NCBI RefSeq assembly: GCF_965208555.1
Contig: NZ_OZ242342.1
Location: forward strand, 2,852,001 to 2,916,000
Length of the DNA stretch: 64,000 bases
Reading direction: 5' to 3'
Source of the DNA: Poriferisodalis sp965208555
GTDB taxonomy: Bacteria > Actinomycetota > Acidimicrobiia > Acidimicrobiales > Poriferisodalaceae
In this document: piece after piece, positions 27,888-35,698 of the stretch
Position numbering within the stretch: position 1 is the stretch's first letter
Layout of the letters: each line of letters starts with the position of its first letter
The notes under the pieces: model-generated
The model's database searches: none
What the model was told of the DNA's origin: nothing
What the model saw: the letters and a program-made list of their open reading frames with translations, nothing else
Made by a program: the position numbers and the translations under genes

Positions 27888-28676
27888 ATGAACGCCTCGA
27901 GTTCCGTTTTCTCCTGGTCCTATGGCCGCCATGGCGCGCCGGTGCTGCTGTGCCTGCACGGCATCGGATCATGCGCCGATGCGTTCTTGGGCCAGCGCCC
28001 GCTCGCCGAACGCTTGGGCGTGCGGCTGGTGGCGTGGGATGCCCCCGGATACCGGCATTCGGCAGACCCCGCCGCAGCGCCGGGAATCGATGGTTGGGCT
28101 GATGCGGCGGCGGCCCTGATTGCCGCCGAGTCAGATGGCCCTGCCGCGGTGCTGGGTGTCTCGTGGGGCGGCGTCACGGCGACCAGGCTGGTCCTGCGGC
28201 ATCCCGAGCTGGTCTCGGCGTTGATCCTGGCCGATTCCAGTGCCGGCGCCGGTACCAAGCCCGAGCAAGCGGAGGCTATGCGGGCGCGAGCAACGGATTT
28301 CGTCGATCTGGGGCCCGAAGGCTTCGCCGCTGCCCGTGCGCAACGGCTTGTAGGCCCAGATGCCAGCGACGAGCTGCGTGCGCATGTGGCCGAGATGATG
28401 GTGCCTTCGATTCGCATGCCCTGCTACCAGTGGGCCTGCGACTCCATGGCCGAGTCGAATCACTACCCCGACTTGGGGCGCATCACGGCGCCGACGCTGG
28501 TGGTGGTGGGAGAGCACGACGAGGTCACCCCGCCCCGCACCTCACAACGGCTGGCAGAGGGAATCGCGGGCGCTCGTTACGTAGAGATTGCCGGCGCCGG
28601 CCACCTCGCCAACCAGGAGCGGCCGGAGGCCTTCAACGACGTGGTCGCCGAGTTCCTGGAGTCGCTGGCGAGCTGA
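27888..28676 (+). CDS. Alpha/beta hydrolase
   Basis: This is a 262-residue alpha/beta-hydrolase-fold enzyme. The oxyanion-hole motif LLCLHGIGS is near residue 23, the nucleophile elbow GVSWGGV near residue 93, an acid at GEHDEVTPP and the base at GAGHLANQE near the C-terminus, so a complete Ser-Asp-His triad is visible. The ATG at 27888 is used because the longer frame runs back inside the SMP-30 gene. The specific ester substrate is unknown. Confidence 0.85.
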   Translation: MNASSSVFSWSYGRHGAPVLLCLHGIGSCADAFLGQRPLAERLGVRLVAWDAPGYRHSADPAAAPGIDGWADAAAALIAAESDGPAAVLGVSWGGVTATRLVLRHPELVSALILADSSAGAGTKPEQAEAMRARATDFVDLGPEGFAAARAQRLVGPDASDELRAHVAEMMVPSIRMPCYQWACDSMAESNHYPDLGRITAPTLVVVGEHDEVTPPRTSQRLAEGIAGARYVEIAGAGHLANQERPEAFNDVVAEFLESLAS

Positions 28677-28706
28677 AGCGCCGTTCGCCGCCTGTTCTGG
28701 CGCCGA

Positions 28707-29486
28707 TCAGCGGGGCGGCATCCGGATGCCGCCGTCCACCCGGATCACCTCGCCGTTCATGTACGGGTTGGTGATGCACTCCATCACCATGAAGGCCAGC
28801 TCCTCGCCAGAGCCGAGCCGCTTGGGGAACAGCACGCTCTGGCCTAGATGCGCCTTGAACTGATCTGATTGCTCGCCCTCGCCGTAGATCGGCGTGTCGA
28901 TGAGGCCCGGTGCAATCGTGTTGACGCGGATGCCGGTGGCGGACAGATCCCGGGCAATCGGCAGGGTCATGCCCACGACGCCGCCCTTGGAAGCCGAATA
29001 CGCCGCCTGACCGATCTGGCCGTCGAAGGCCGCGACCGAGGCCATGTTGACTACCGCCCCACGGGAACCGTCCGCATCGACCGGCTCGGTCTTGGCCATA
29101 GCGGATGCGGCCTGGGCGAGCATGTTGAACGAGCCGATCAGGTTCACGTTGATCACGAATCGGAACTGCTCGAGGTCCATCGGAACGTTGTTGCGGTCGA
29201 TGGTGCGACCGGCACGGCCCAGCCCGGCCGAGTTGACCAGTGCTCGCAGCGGACCCATCTCGGAAGCTGCGTCCACCGCATCGCGGGCGTCGTCGATGTC
29301 GGTGACGTTGCAGCGAACGAACAGACCGCCAATCGACGAGGCCACCTCGCTGCCGAGATCTTCCTGCAAGTCTGCGACGACCACATGGGCGCCGGCGTCG
29401 GCGAGCTGGCGGGCGCTGGCCTCGCCGATGCCAGACGCTCCGCCGGTGACGATTGCTGAAGCTCCGCTGAGATCGAGACGCGGCAT
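28707..29486 (-). CDS. SDR, 3-hydroxyacyl-CoA dehydrogenase type II-like
   Basis: This 259-residue SDR is predicted to oxidise 3-hydroxyacyl-CoA (or a hydroxysteroid) with NAD. The NAD motif VTGGASGIGEASA is at residue about 11. The active-site region NMASVAAFDGQIGQAAYSAS followed by KGG and MTLPIARDLS closely recalls HSD17B10-type enzymes. The ATG at 29486 has an excellent GGAGGAAA ribosome-binding site; an ATG 5 codons upstream has none. It is convergent with the alpha/beta hydrolase and divergent from the MFS gene. It fits the acyl-CoA degradation theme of the region. Confidence 0.85.
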   Translation of the reverse strand: MPRLDLSGASAIVTGGASGIGEASARQLADAGAHVVVADLQEDLGSEVASSIGGLFVRCNVTDIDDARDAVDAASEMGPLRALVNSAGLGRAGRTIDRNNVPMDLEQFRFVINVNLIGSFNMLAQAASAMAKTEPVDADGSRGAVVNMASVAAFDGQIGQAAYSASKGGVVGMTLPIARDLSATGIRVNTIAPGLIDTPIYGEGEQSDQFKAHLGQSVLFPKRLGSGEELAFMVMECITNPYMNGEVIRVDGGIRMPPR

Positions 29487-29560
29487 GTGGCTTTCCTCCA
29501 TGTCGTGGATGCCGGATCGAAGCTAGCGTCGGCACTCGGCATGTCGGAGGGTCCACCGCG

Positions 29561-30805
29561 ATGAAGAGCGAGCGGGTCGCGACATTCGCCGCGCTGGGGG
29601 TGCCGGCGTTCCGGCTGCTGTGGCTCAGCGGCGTGTTCTCCTTCATGAGCATCCAGATGCAGTTCCTGCTGCGCTCGCTGCTTGCGTGGGATCTCACCGA
29701 GAGCGAGGAGGCGCTTGGCATCGTCATGTTCGCCTTCGGTGCGGCATTGGGGATCTCCACGCTGTTCGGCGGCGTGGCGGCTGATCGACTGTCGAAACGA
29801 CGGCTGATGCTGAACGGGCAGATGGTGCTGCTGCTCGGTTCGATCGCCATGGGTGTGGCGCTAGCGACTGATGTCATCGCGTTCTGGATGCTGATCGTCT
29901 CCAGCGCTTTGCAGGGCCTCGTGTTCGGCTTGATCGGACCGGCCCGCATCTCGATGACGACCGAGCTGGTCGGCCGTGAGCGGCTGGGCAATGCGATCAC
30001 GCTGTCGTCGCTGTCGCTCAGCGGCAGCCGTGTCATCGCCCCGACCGGCGCCGGGCTGCTGGCTGGTTGGGCGCTGTTCGGTCTTGCCGGGGCATATTTC
30101 GTCTCGGCAGCCATTGCGACGCTGAGCTATGTGCTGCTGGTGCCGTTGCCGGAGACGAGCAAGCGGGACGATGCGCCGGTCGGTGCTGAGCGCGCCGTTC
30201 GGCTGGCCATCGGCAACCCGCTGGCCGAGATGCGCCAGGGAATCCGCTACGTCATGAACCGCCCCGACCTTCGCCGGCCGATCGTGACGTCGATCATCGT
30301 GATCATGTTCGGCTTCAGCTACGTCGCCTTTCAGCCTGCGCTCGTCGAAGGCGTCTTCAGCCTTGGTGACCGGCAGGTCGGCTTCATCGCCGGGGCGTCA
30401 TCGATTGGTGCCGTCGTCGCGTCGATCGTGCTCGCCTCGCGTGCCGACTCTCCGGGCGCCGGCTCGATCCTGGTTGGCCTGGGCTTTGCCTTCGGTGCTT
30501 CGATCATGGCCCTGGCCTGGGCCCCGAACTATGAGATTGCGATGGTGGTCACAGCGGTCATCGGCGCGGCATCGGTCGGGTTCATATCGCTCACCCAGGC
30601 GATTGTCATGCGTGCCACCGACGAGGCGTACCAAGGCCGTGTCCAGTCGTTGGTGCAGCTGCCGTTCGCAGCATTCGCCATCGCTGCCGCGCCCCTCGGC
30701 GTGCTGGCGGAGTGGACGGGCGTCCGGACCATGTTCCTGACCATGGGAATCGCCGTGACGCTCAGCATGGTGATCTACTCGATGGCCAGCGCCGACGGCG
30801 GCTGA
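29561..30805 (+). CDS. Major facilitator superfamily transporter
   Basis: This is a 414-residue integral membrane protein with about twelve helices and the MFS loop signature FGGVAADRLSKRRLM between helices 2 and 3 (about residue 70). The overall pattern (FRLLWLSGVFSF at the start, RERLGNAITLSSLSLSGSRVIAP in helix 5) is like the enterobactin-exporter-type MFS_3 group, so efflux is likelier than uptake. GGAGGG precedes the ATG. It ends 5 bp before the convergent polymerase gene. Confidence 0.87.
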   Translation: MKSERVATFAALGVPAFRLLWLSGVFSFMSIQMQFLLRSLLAWDLTESEEALGIVMFAFGAALGISTLFGGVAADRLSKRRLMLNGQMVLLLGSIAMGVALATDVIAFWMLIVSSALQGLVFGLIGPARISMTTELVGRERLGNAITLSSLSLSGSRVIAPTGAGLLAGWALFGLAGAYFVSAAIATLSYVLLVPLPETSKRDDAPVGAERAVRLAIGNPLAEMRQGIRYVMNRPDLRRPIVTSIIVIMFGFSYVAFQPALVEGVFSLGDRQVGFIAGASSIGAVVASIVLASRADSPGAGSILVGLGFAFGASIMALAWAPNYEIAMVVTAVIGAASVGFISLTQAIVMRATDEAYQGRVQSLVQLPFAAFAIAAAPLGVLAEWTGVRTMFLTMGIAVTLSMVIYSMASADGG

Positions 30806-30810
30806 CCTCC

Positions 30811-33357
30811 TCAGCCGATGTGTTCGATGATCGAGGTCTCGGACAGGCTCGACCGGATGTCGGTGTCGGCTCTCGTGGGCACATCGGGGCACCAGCGCGA
30901 CATCGCAGTCTCCAGCGCTGCCTTGACGTCTGCGGCGATCGCCAGCGCCTCGGCTTCATCGCATTCGATGACGACGCTGTCATGGACGGTCTGCACCGCG
31001 TCGGCTGTGGGGTAGCGCGTCAACACCTCGCTGAGCCGGCCGTAGGCGTCCAGCATCACGTCGGCCACGCCGCCCTGAATTGGAGCGTTGCGATAGGCGT
31101 TGGCCATCTGGCCGACCCGGGTGTGCAACGCGCGTCGCAGCAGGAACTGTTGGTCGGCATCGCCCATTGCGACACCCACCTCGTCGATCACGGCGCGCCG
31201 CAGATGCCGTTGTTCCAGCACCTTGTCCACGGCCGGCCGCAGAGCGCCTCCCGCCGCGCCTGACGGCGGCGCAAGATCGAAGCGGGCCAGCACCCGTTGC
31301 CACACTTCGGCCGGGCGAGGCTTGGCCGAGCAGCCGACCACAGCAGCGGCTTCGCCCAGCACCCAGTCCACGGAAAACGTGAACTGCTGGCGGCGGCCCG
31401 CTGGTGTGTGCGAGCTGAACGACAGCGGCGAGCCATCGGAACGGACGACAACCGGTGCGGCGAACGACAGCGCCCAAGCCACCTCTGCAACCCCGATCTC
31501 GCTCAAGCCGATCGCTGGGCCGCCGGCAAACCGGCCTGGGTCCATTGCGCCCGCCCGTTCGGCTGCGAGCAGGGCCTCGTGAACCTCCTCGGCGCTGTGA
31601 TGCCGGCGCTGCTGGCTGCGCAGCGTCCGGCGGGCGTCATCGGTGCGGGGCCACAGCGCCCCCAGCCGCAGCGTCAGCGGCCAGTCGGCATCCAGCGAGG
31701 TGGCGGCGAAGTGCCCGATGAAGCGGTCCCGCTCGTCCACCCAGTGGGCGATGCCGGGATACGCGCTCAGGTAGGCCTCGATGAGCGCGTCGGCCTCGCC
31801 GCGGCTGGTCGGCACCCCGGCATCGGTAAGACCGCGCGATAACCCCGCGCCACGCTGCCCGTACAGGATCCCGAAGTTGATCCGCTTGGCCTTGGTGCGG
31901 AACTCCTCGTAGCGAGGCCGGTCGAGTGCTGCCAGCCCTGCCGGTCCGTCGAGACGCACGCCGAACATCCGCTCGGCGGTGGCGGTGTGGATGTCGAGAC
32001 CTTGCTCGAACGCCGACCGCAGGCCGTCGTCGCCTGCGAGCTGGGTGGCGAAGCGCAATTCGGCCTGGCTCAAGTCGGAATAGACGAAGACCCGCCCGGA
32101 CGAGGGCTTCATGTAGGGCTTCAGCCGAGGTGTGAAGTTCTGCGCATTCGGGTTGCGGCTGGCCAGCCGACCCGTGTTGGTGCCCACCACCTGCAGGTAC
32201 TCCGGGTGCAGCCGGCCGTCGGCCCACAAGTGCTCGGCCATCGTGTGCCCATAGGTGCTCAAGGTCTTGGACAGGTCGCGGTAGGCCAGCAGCGCGCTGC
32301 AGAGTTCGCCGCCGATGCCCGCCAGCACCGATGCGCCGAGCGAATCAGTCGGCGCCAGCGGCCGGGTTCGGCCGTCGGTCTTGGTCGTCCATGCCTCCAC
32401 CTCGTCGGACGCAAAACGGTTCAGCACGTCGCGTGCCTGCTGTTCGCTGTCGGGGTTCCAGCTGGGCTCGAGGCCGGCGCCGAAGAGATCGCCTTGACCG
32501 CCGCCGGTCAGCTCGGCCAAATGGGTGAGCACCTCGACGCGCCGTGACGCCAGCTCCGCCAGCTCGGCTTCCCAACCCTGCACGTCGAAGGGCAGACCGG
32601 CGCGCTCCATGCGGTCGAGAAACGGCCGGGCCGCCTGCTCCAGACGGCAGACCTCCTCCAGCCCGGCATCTCGCAGCCCCTCACGCAGCACGCCCGACAC
32701 CCACAGGGTCTCGACGGCGTCGGCTGCGGCGTAGGCAATCTGTCGATCACTCAGCGGGCCGTTGGCCCCAAAGGAGAACTGCGTCGTGGCCTTGCCTTCG
32801 ACGCTCAGGCCGAGGTAGCGCTCGGCGGCCCAAGCCAGTCCGTGAAAGAAGCTGAACCCGGTTAGCCCTTGATGCAGCAGGGCATCGGCCAGTTGCGCGT
32901 CCCACCAGCGCAACGACCCGACGGCAGCGCCTGCCGCTGCGGCCGGCTCCATCAGATGAGTGTCGATGACCCGGTCGTCAAACGTCGCGTTCCAGGCATC
33001 CGATGCTAGATCCGGCACCCGGAGACCCTCGTGCAGCGCTGTTGCCAGCTCCACCAGGTCGTGCCTGCCGACGTCGACGACCCACGCGCGTTCGACACCA
33101 TCGGGAGAGCGCGTTGCTGCGGAGATCACCCGCAGCTTCGGCACAAGGCCGCGCGTCTCGGCGTCACGCGGCTCAAAATCCGTCTCGGTGTCCACCGCGC
33201 GGGCTGCGGACGCAGAAAGTGCATCGACGAAGTCGCCGAGCTGGTCGCGGCTCACGACCGTGATGGGAACCTGAGCTGGGTCTCGCGACGCCTCGGGACG
33301 CGGGTCGAGCCGCCGGAGGTCCGCTGGGGTGCGGGCAACATCGGCGGCAGCGTCCAC
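30811..33357 (-). CDS. Family A DNA polymerase with 3'-5' exonuclease and a large palm/finger insertion
   Basis: This is a PolI-type polymerase of 848 residues without the 5'-nuclease domain. The N-terminal 3'-5' exonuclease has all motifs: DTETD (Exo I), NATFDDRVID (Exo II) and YAAADA (Exo III), so proofreading looks intact. The polymerase domain has motif A VYSDLSQAELRF, motif B RTKAKRINFGILYGQ and motif C VHDSVV. Between motif B and the conserved NAPIQGG helix there are about 225 residues where E. coli PolI has about 55. That is an extra of about 170 residues, with HTPAGRRQQFTF and Ala-rich helices. The GTG start has a TAGGGT -10 element 6 nt upstream. It is likely an accessory or repair polymerase. 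Confidence 0.9.
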   Translation of the reverse strand: MDAAADVARTPADLRRLDPRPEASRDPAQVPITVVSRDQLGDFVDALSASAARAVDTETDFEPRDAETRGLVPKLRVISAATRSPDGVERAWVVDVGRHDLVELATALHEGLRVPDLASDAWNATFDDRVIDTHLMEPAAAAGAAVGSLRWWDAQLADALLHQGLTGFSFFHGLAWAAERYLGLSVEGKATTQFSFGANGPLSDRQIAYAAADAVETLWVSGVLREGLRDAGLEEVCRLEQAARPFLDRMERAGLPFDVQGWEAELAELASRRVEVLTHLAELTGGGQGDLFGAGLEPSWNPDSEQQARDVLNRFASDEVEAWTTKTDGRTRPLAPTDSLGASVLAGIGGELCSALLAYRDLSKTLSTYGHTMAEHLWADGRLHPEYLQVVGTNTGRLASRNPNAQNFTPRLKPYMKPSSGRVFVYSDLSQAELRFATQLAGDDGLRSAFEQGLDIHTATAERMFGVRLDGPAGLAALDRPRYEEFRTKAKRINFGILYGQRGAGLSRGLTDAGVPTSRGEADALIEAYLSAYPGIAHWVDERDRFIGHFAATSLDADWPLTLRLGALWPRTDDARRTLRSQQRRHHSAEEVHEALLAAERAGAMDPGRFAGGPAIGLSEIGVAEVAWALSFAAPVVVRSDGSPLSFSSHTPAGRRQQFTFSVDWVLGEAAAVVGCSAKPRPAEVWQRVLARFDLAPPSGAAGGALRPAVDKVLEQRHLRRAVIDEVGVAMGDADQQFLLRRALHTRVGQMANAYRNAPIQGGVADVMLDAYGRLSEVLTRYPTADAVQTVHDSVVIECDEAEALAIAADVKAALETAMSRWCPDVPTRADTDIRSSLSETSIIEHIG

Positions 33358-33363
33358 GAGCGC

Positions 33364-33369
33364 ACCCTA
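33364..33369 (-). promoter_or_regulatory. Leaderless-type -10 element of the DNA polymerase gene
   Basis: On the minus strand TAGGGT lies 6 nt before the GTG at 33357. No ribosome-binding site is visible. Confidence 0.45.
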
Positions 33370-33478
33370 CGACGAGCCTGTAATGCCCACCGGCCGCCGG
33401 CTGACGCAGCCGTTCGGCGAGACTGGTAGGTGCATGTGAACGACGAGGACTGCGCCGACTGCCACTGAGGAGCCAGCT

Positions 33479-33790
33479 ATGCCGATGCAGAATCCGCCTC
33501 ATCCCGGCGAGATCGTCAAGTGGGAGTGCTTGGAGCCGTTGGGACTCACCGTGAAGCGGGCTGCACAAGGCCTGGGCGTGACACGGCAGGCCCTGTCGAG
33601 TCTCGTCAATGGTCGCAGTGGCCTGTCCATTGAAATGGCCTGCCGGCTGTCTGCTGCATTCGGCTCGACGCCAGAGACATGGCTGCGTGTGCAGATGGCT
33701 TATGACCTCTGGGAGGCACGTGAACAGCTCGCGTCAGTCGAGGTAGAGCGGTTCTCGGACGCTTCCGCGCTGGCAGCACCCGCTGCGTGA
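33479..33790 (+). CDS. HigA-type XRE-family regulator (antitoxin-like), no toxin adjacent
   Basis: This is a 103-residue HTH protein of the HigA/VapI family. The opening NPPHPGEIVK and the helix-turn-helix LTVKRAAQGLGVTRQALSSL, continuing to VNGRSGLSIEMACRLSAAFG, are standard for HigA antitoxins, as is WLRVQMAYDLWEA. HigA genes normally follow a about 95-codon HigB toxin gene, but only 121 bp separate this gene from the divergent polymerase gene. A short open stretch just upstream ends in DCH before its stop (33466-33468), vaguely like a HigB C-terminus, but an in-frame TAG at 33427 closes it. It probably acts as a stand-alone regulator or antitoxin relic. Confidence 0.82.
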   Translation: MPMQNPPHPGEIVKWECLEPLGLTVKRAAQGLGVTRQALSSLVNGRSGLSIEMACRLSAAFGSTPETWLRVQMAYDLWEAREQLASVEVERFSDASALAAPAA

Positions 33791-33845
33791 TCGCTTGGCC
33801 GGCGGGTGGGGCCGGGCGGCTCCACTCAGACAGGGCCGAGCCACT

Positions 33846-34943
33846 TCAGGGCGCAGCCGCCGGGTACTGGACTTCGATGAAGTCTTCCGGCGAGCCGTCG
33901 CCGGCCTCGGTTTCCGCAGTGATGAGCTCGTGCAGTTGCTTGGCAACGGGACCCACGCTGCCGTTGCCGATCGGGGCGCCGTCCCACTCCACGACCGGAA
34001 AGACATGGGTGTCGCCGCCGGACATGATGAGCTCAGCGCCGGCGCGAGCCTCGTCGGCTCGCAGCGGTCGCTGCTGCACGTCACGCAGCAAGCCCTCGTC
34101 GCGCAGGGGTCCGCGAGCCAGATCCAGCAGGCGCCGCATGGTGGTGCCGTGCAGGATGCCCTCGAACGGGGGAGTGACGAAGACGCCGTCGTGGCTGATG
34201 CTGCACACGTTCAGCACGCAGGCCTCGGCGATGAAGCCGTCGTCGTCGACGATGATGCCGAACGTGCCGCCCCCGTCAGCGGCCTCCAGATGGGTCAGGA
34301 CGTTCAGCAGGTAGTTGTTCGACTTGATCTGGGCCAGCAGCGGCGGTTTCATGGGCGTGTTGCGCACGGTGGCCTCACGGAAGCCGTCCACCATTGGATC
34401 GAAACCGCCTGAGCCGAAGCCCATCGGGTCGAGCACGACGCAGTAGAAGCACGGCTCCTCGCACTCGGCGGGCATGAACGAGAACCCGCCTGGGCCCGCC
34501 GTCAGCCAGTACCGCATGAGGCCGTCGCGGACACCCGACGAGGCCGCCGTGTCGGCCACCATCTGAATGAGCTCGTCACGGGACCACGGGACCGCCAGAC
34601 GGGCGCCTTCTGCGCTGGCGAGCAGACGGTCGATGTGGATGCCGAGCCGGTAGAGGCGCCCGTTCACCAGCGAGCAGGTATCGAAAATGCCGTGGCCCCG
34701 GTGCACCATGTGATCGTCGAGGGGCACGGTCATGACGGTGGGATCGGTGACGACGCCGCCGAGGTAGGAGCTGAACATGGCGTGGCAACCGCGCTTGCCC
34801 CGGCGTCGCGCGGCCATGCGCTCCACGGCTTCGGCGGCACTCAGGACCTGTTGAGCGGGGCGCAGGCCATCGGCTGCCCGGTTGAGCGGTGCGGCGTTGC
34901 CGTCCGCGTTCTGGTCGGCGGTTGGGACCGTCCGCAGCGCCAC
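33846..34943 (-). CDS. Class IV aminotransferase (branched-chain/D-amino acid/ADC-lyase fold)
   Basis: This is a PLP enzyme of fold type IV with an open frame of 365 residues. Family features are the N-terminal DDHMVHRGHGIFDTCSLVNG, the PLP-lysine motif IKSNNYLLNVL (about residue 209), VDDDGFIAEACVLNV and the C-terminal ELIMSGGDTHVFPV. The first 55 residues are basic and not part of the domain. A later start (MFSSYLGG) is possible, but TAGTAT lies 6 nt before this GTG. The exact role (branched-chain amino acid, D-amino acid or aminodeoxychorismate) cannot be settled from motifs. Confidence 0.82.
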   Translation of the reverse strand: MALRTVPTADQNADGNAAPLNRAADGLRPAQQVLSAAEAVERMAARRRGKRGCHAMFSSYLGGVVTDPTVMTVPLDDHMVHRGHGIFDTCSLVNGRLYRLGIHIDRLLASAEGARLAVPWSRDELIQMVADTAASSGVRDGLMRYWLTAGPGGFSFMPAECEEPCFYCVVLDPMGFGSGGFDPMVDGFREATVRNTPMKPPLLAQIKSNNYLLNVLTHLEAADGGGTFGIIVDDDGFIAEACVLNVCSISHDGVFVTPPFEGILHGTTMRRLLDLARGPLRDEGLLRDVQQRPLRADEARAGAELIMSGGDTHVFPVVEWDGAPIGNGSVGPVAKQLHELITAETEAGDGSPEDFIEVQYPAAAP

Positions 34944-34949
34944 GTGCCG

Positions 34950-34955
34950 ATACTA
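34950..34955 (-). promoter_or_regulatory. Leaderless-type -10 element of the class IV aminotransferase gene
   Basis: On the minus strand TAGTAT lies 6 nt before the GTG at 34943. Confidence 0.4.
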
Positions 34956-35050
34956 CGTGGATGGCGTCGGTCGGCCCAGGGAGGCTCCGCTGATCTCACG
35001 GCGGCCTCGTGCAGATGGCAGAGCGGCGGCCGACCAGCATTCCGCTCGCG

Positions 35051-35056
35051 TAGCCT
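35051..35056 (+). promoter_or_regulatory. Leaderless-type -10 element of pgsA
   Basis: TAGCCT lies 9 nt before the ATG at 35066. The sequence in between contains AGGG, so a very short leader is also possible. Confidence 0.4.
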
Positions 35057-35065
35057 CGCAGGGCA

Positions 35066-35665
35066 ATGGCCGATCCGGATGGGGAGGACGCGCCCCCGGT
35101 ATTCGGGCCGACGGCACTGGCGACGCCGGCCAACCTGGTCACGGTCGCCCGGATCGCAGCCTCTCCGGTGTTCATCGTGATGATCGTGTCGTGGGGGGCA
35201 CGATGGGCCACGTTCGTCGTCGGCTTTGCCATCGCCATGACCGACTACCTCGACGGCTGGCTCGCCCGCCGTCACGGCACGACGCGCGCCGGCGCTTTCC
35301 TGGATCCGCTGGCGGACAAGGTGCTGGTGCTCGGCGGCATGGCGGCGCTCGTGTGGAACGGCCAATTCCACGCTGTCCCGGTCATCGTCATTGCGGCGCG
35401 GGAGCTGTTGATCAGCGCCTACCGGTCGCGCGCCGGCCGCCAGGGCATCACGGTGCCCGCCACCAAGCTCGCCAAGTGGAAGACGTTCGTGCAGCTCTGG
35501 GCCATCGGCTTCGCTGTCATGCCCCCGTTGGCCACGAACGCCCACTGGGTGGCCACGCTGACGCTGTGGCTGGCGGTGGCGCTGACCGTCTGGACCGGCT
35601 GGTCGTACCTGCGGTCGGCTCGCGGCGTGGCCGCCGACCAGCTCGGCGACGGGGCATCCGACTGA
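35066..35665 (+). CDS. pgsA: CDP-diacylglycerol-glycerol-3-phosphate 3-phosphatidyltransferase
   Basis: This membrane enzyme commits CDP-diacylglycerol to phosphatidylglycerol/cardiolipin synthesis. The CDP-alcohol phosphatidyltransferase signature D-G-x2-A-R-x8-G-x3-D-x3-D is complete in DYLDGWLARRHGTTRAG plus AFLDPLADK (about residues 62-87). Several hydrophobic helices flank it and the 199-residue length is normal. cinA follows after 33 bp, the usual actinobacterial pairing. A related CDP-alcohol transferase (for example PgsA2 or cardiolipin synthase type) is the alternative. Confidence 0.88.
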   Translation: MADPDGEDAPPVFGPTALATPANLVTVARIAASPVFIVMIVSWGARWATFVVGFAIAMTDYLDGWLARRHGTTRAGAFLDPLADKVLVLGGMAALVWNGQFHAVPVIVIAARELLISAYRSRAGRQGITVPATKLAKWKTFVQLWAIGFAVMPPLATNAHWVATLTLWLAVALTVWTGWSYLRSARGVAADQLGDGASD

Positions 35666-35684
35666 ACTGCGCGGCCCCTGCGCC

Positions 35685-35690
35685 TAGGGT
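35685..35690 (+). promoter_or_regulatory. Leaderless-type -10 element of cinA
   Basis: TAGGGT lies 8 nt before the GTG at 35699. cinA may thus have its own promoter besides read-through from pgsA. Confidence 0.45.
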
Positions 35691-35698
35691 CAGCGCTC

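Noticed and set aside
33427..33468. HigB toxin remnant
   Set aside because: Only 12 codons between an in-frame TAG and the stop; similarity to HigB ends is too slight to annotate as a pseudogene.
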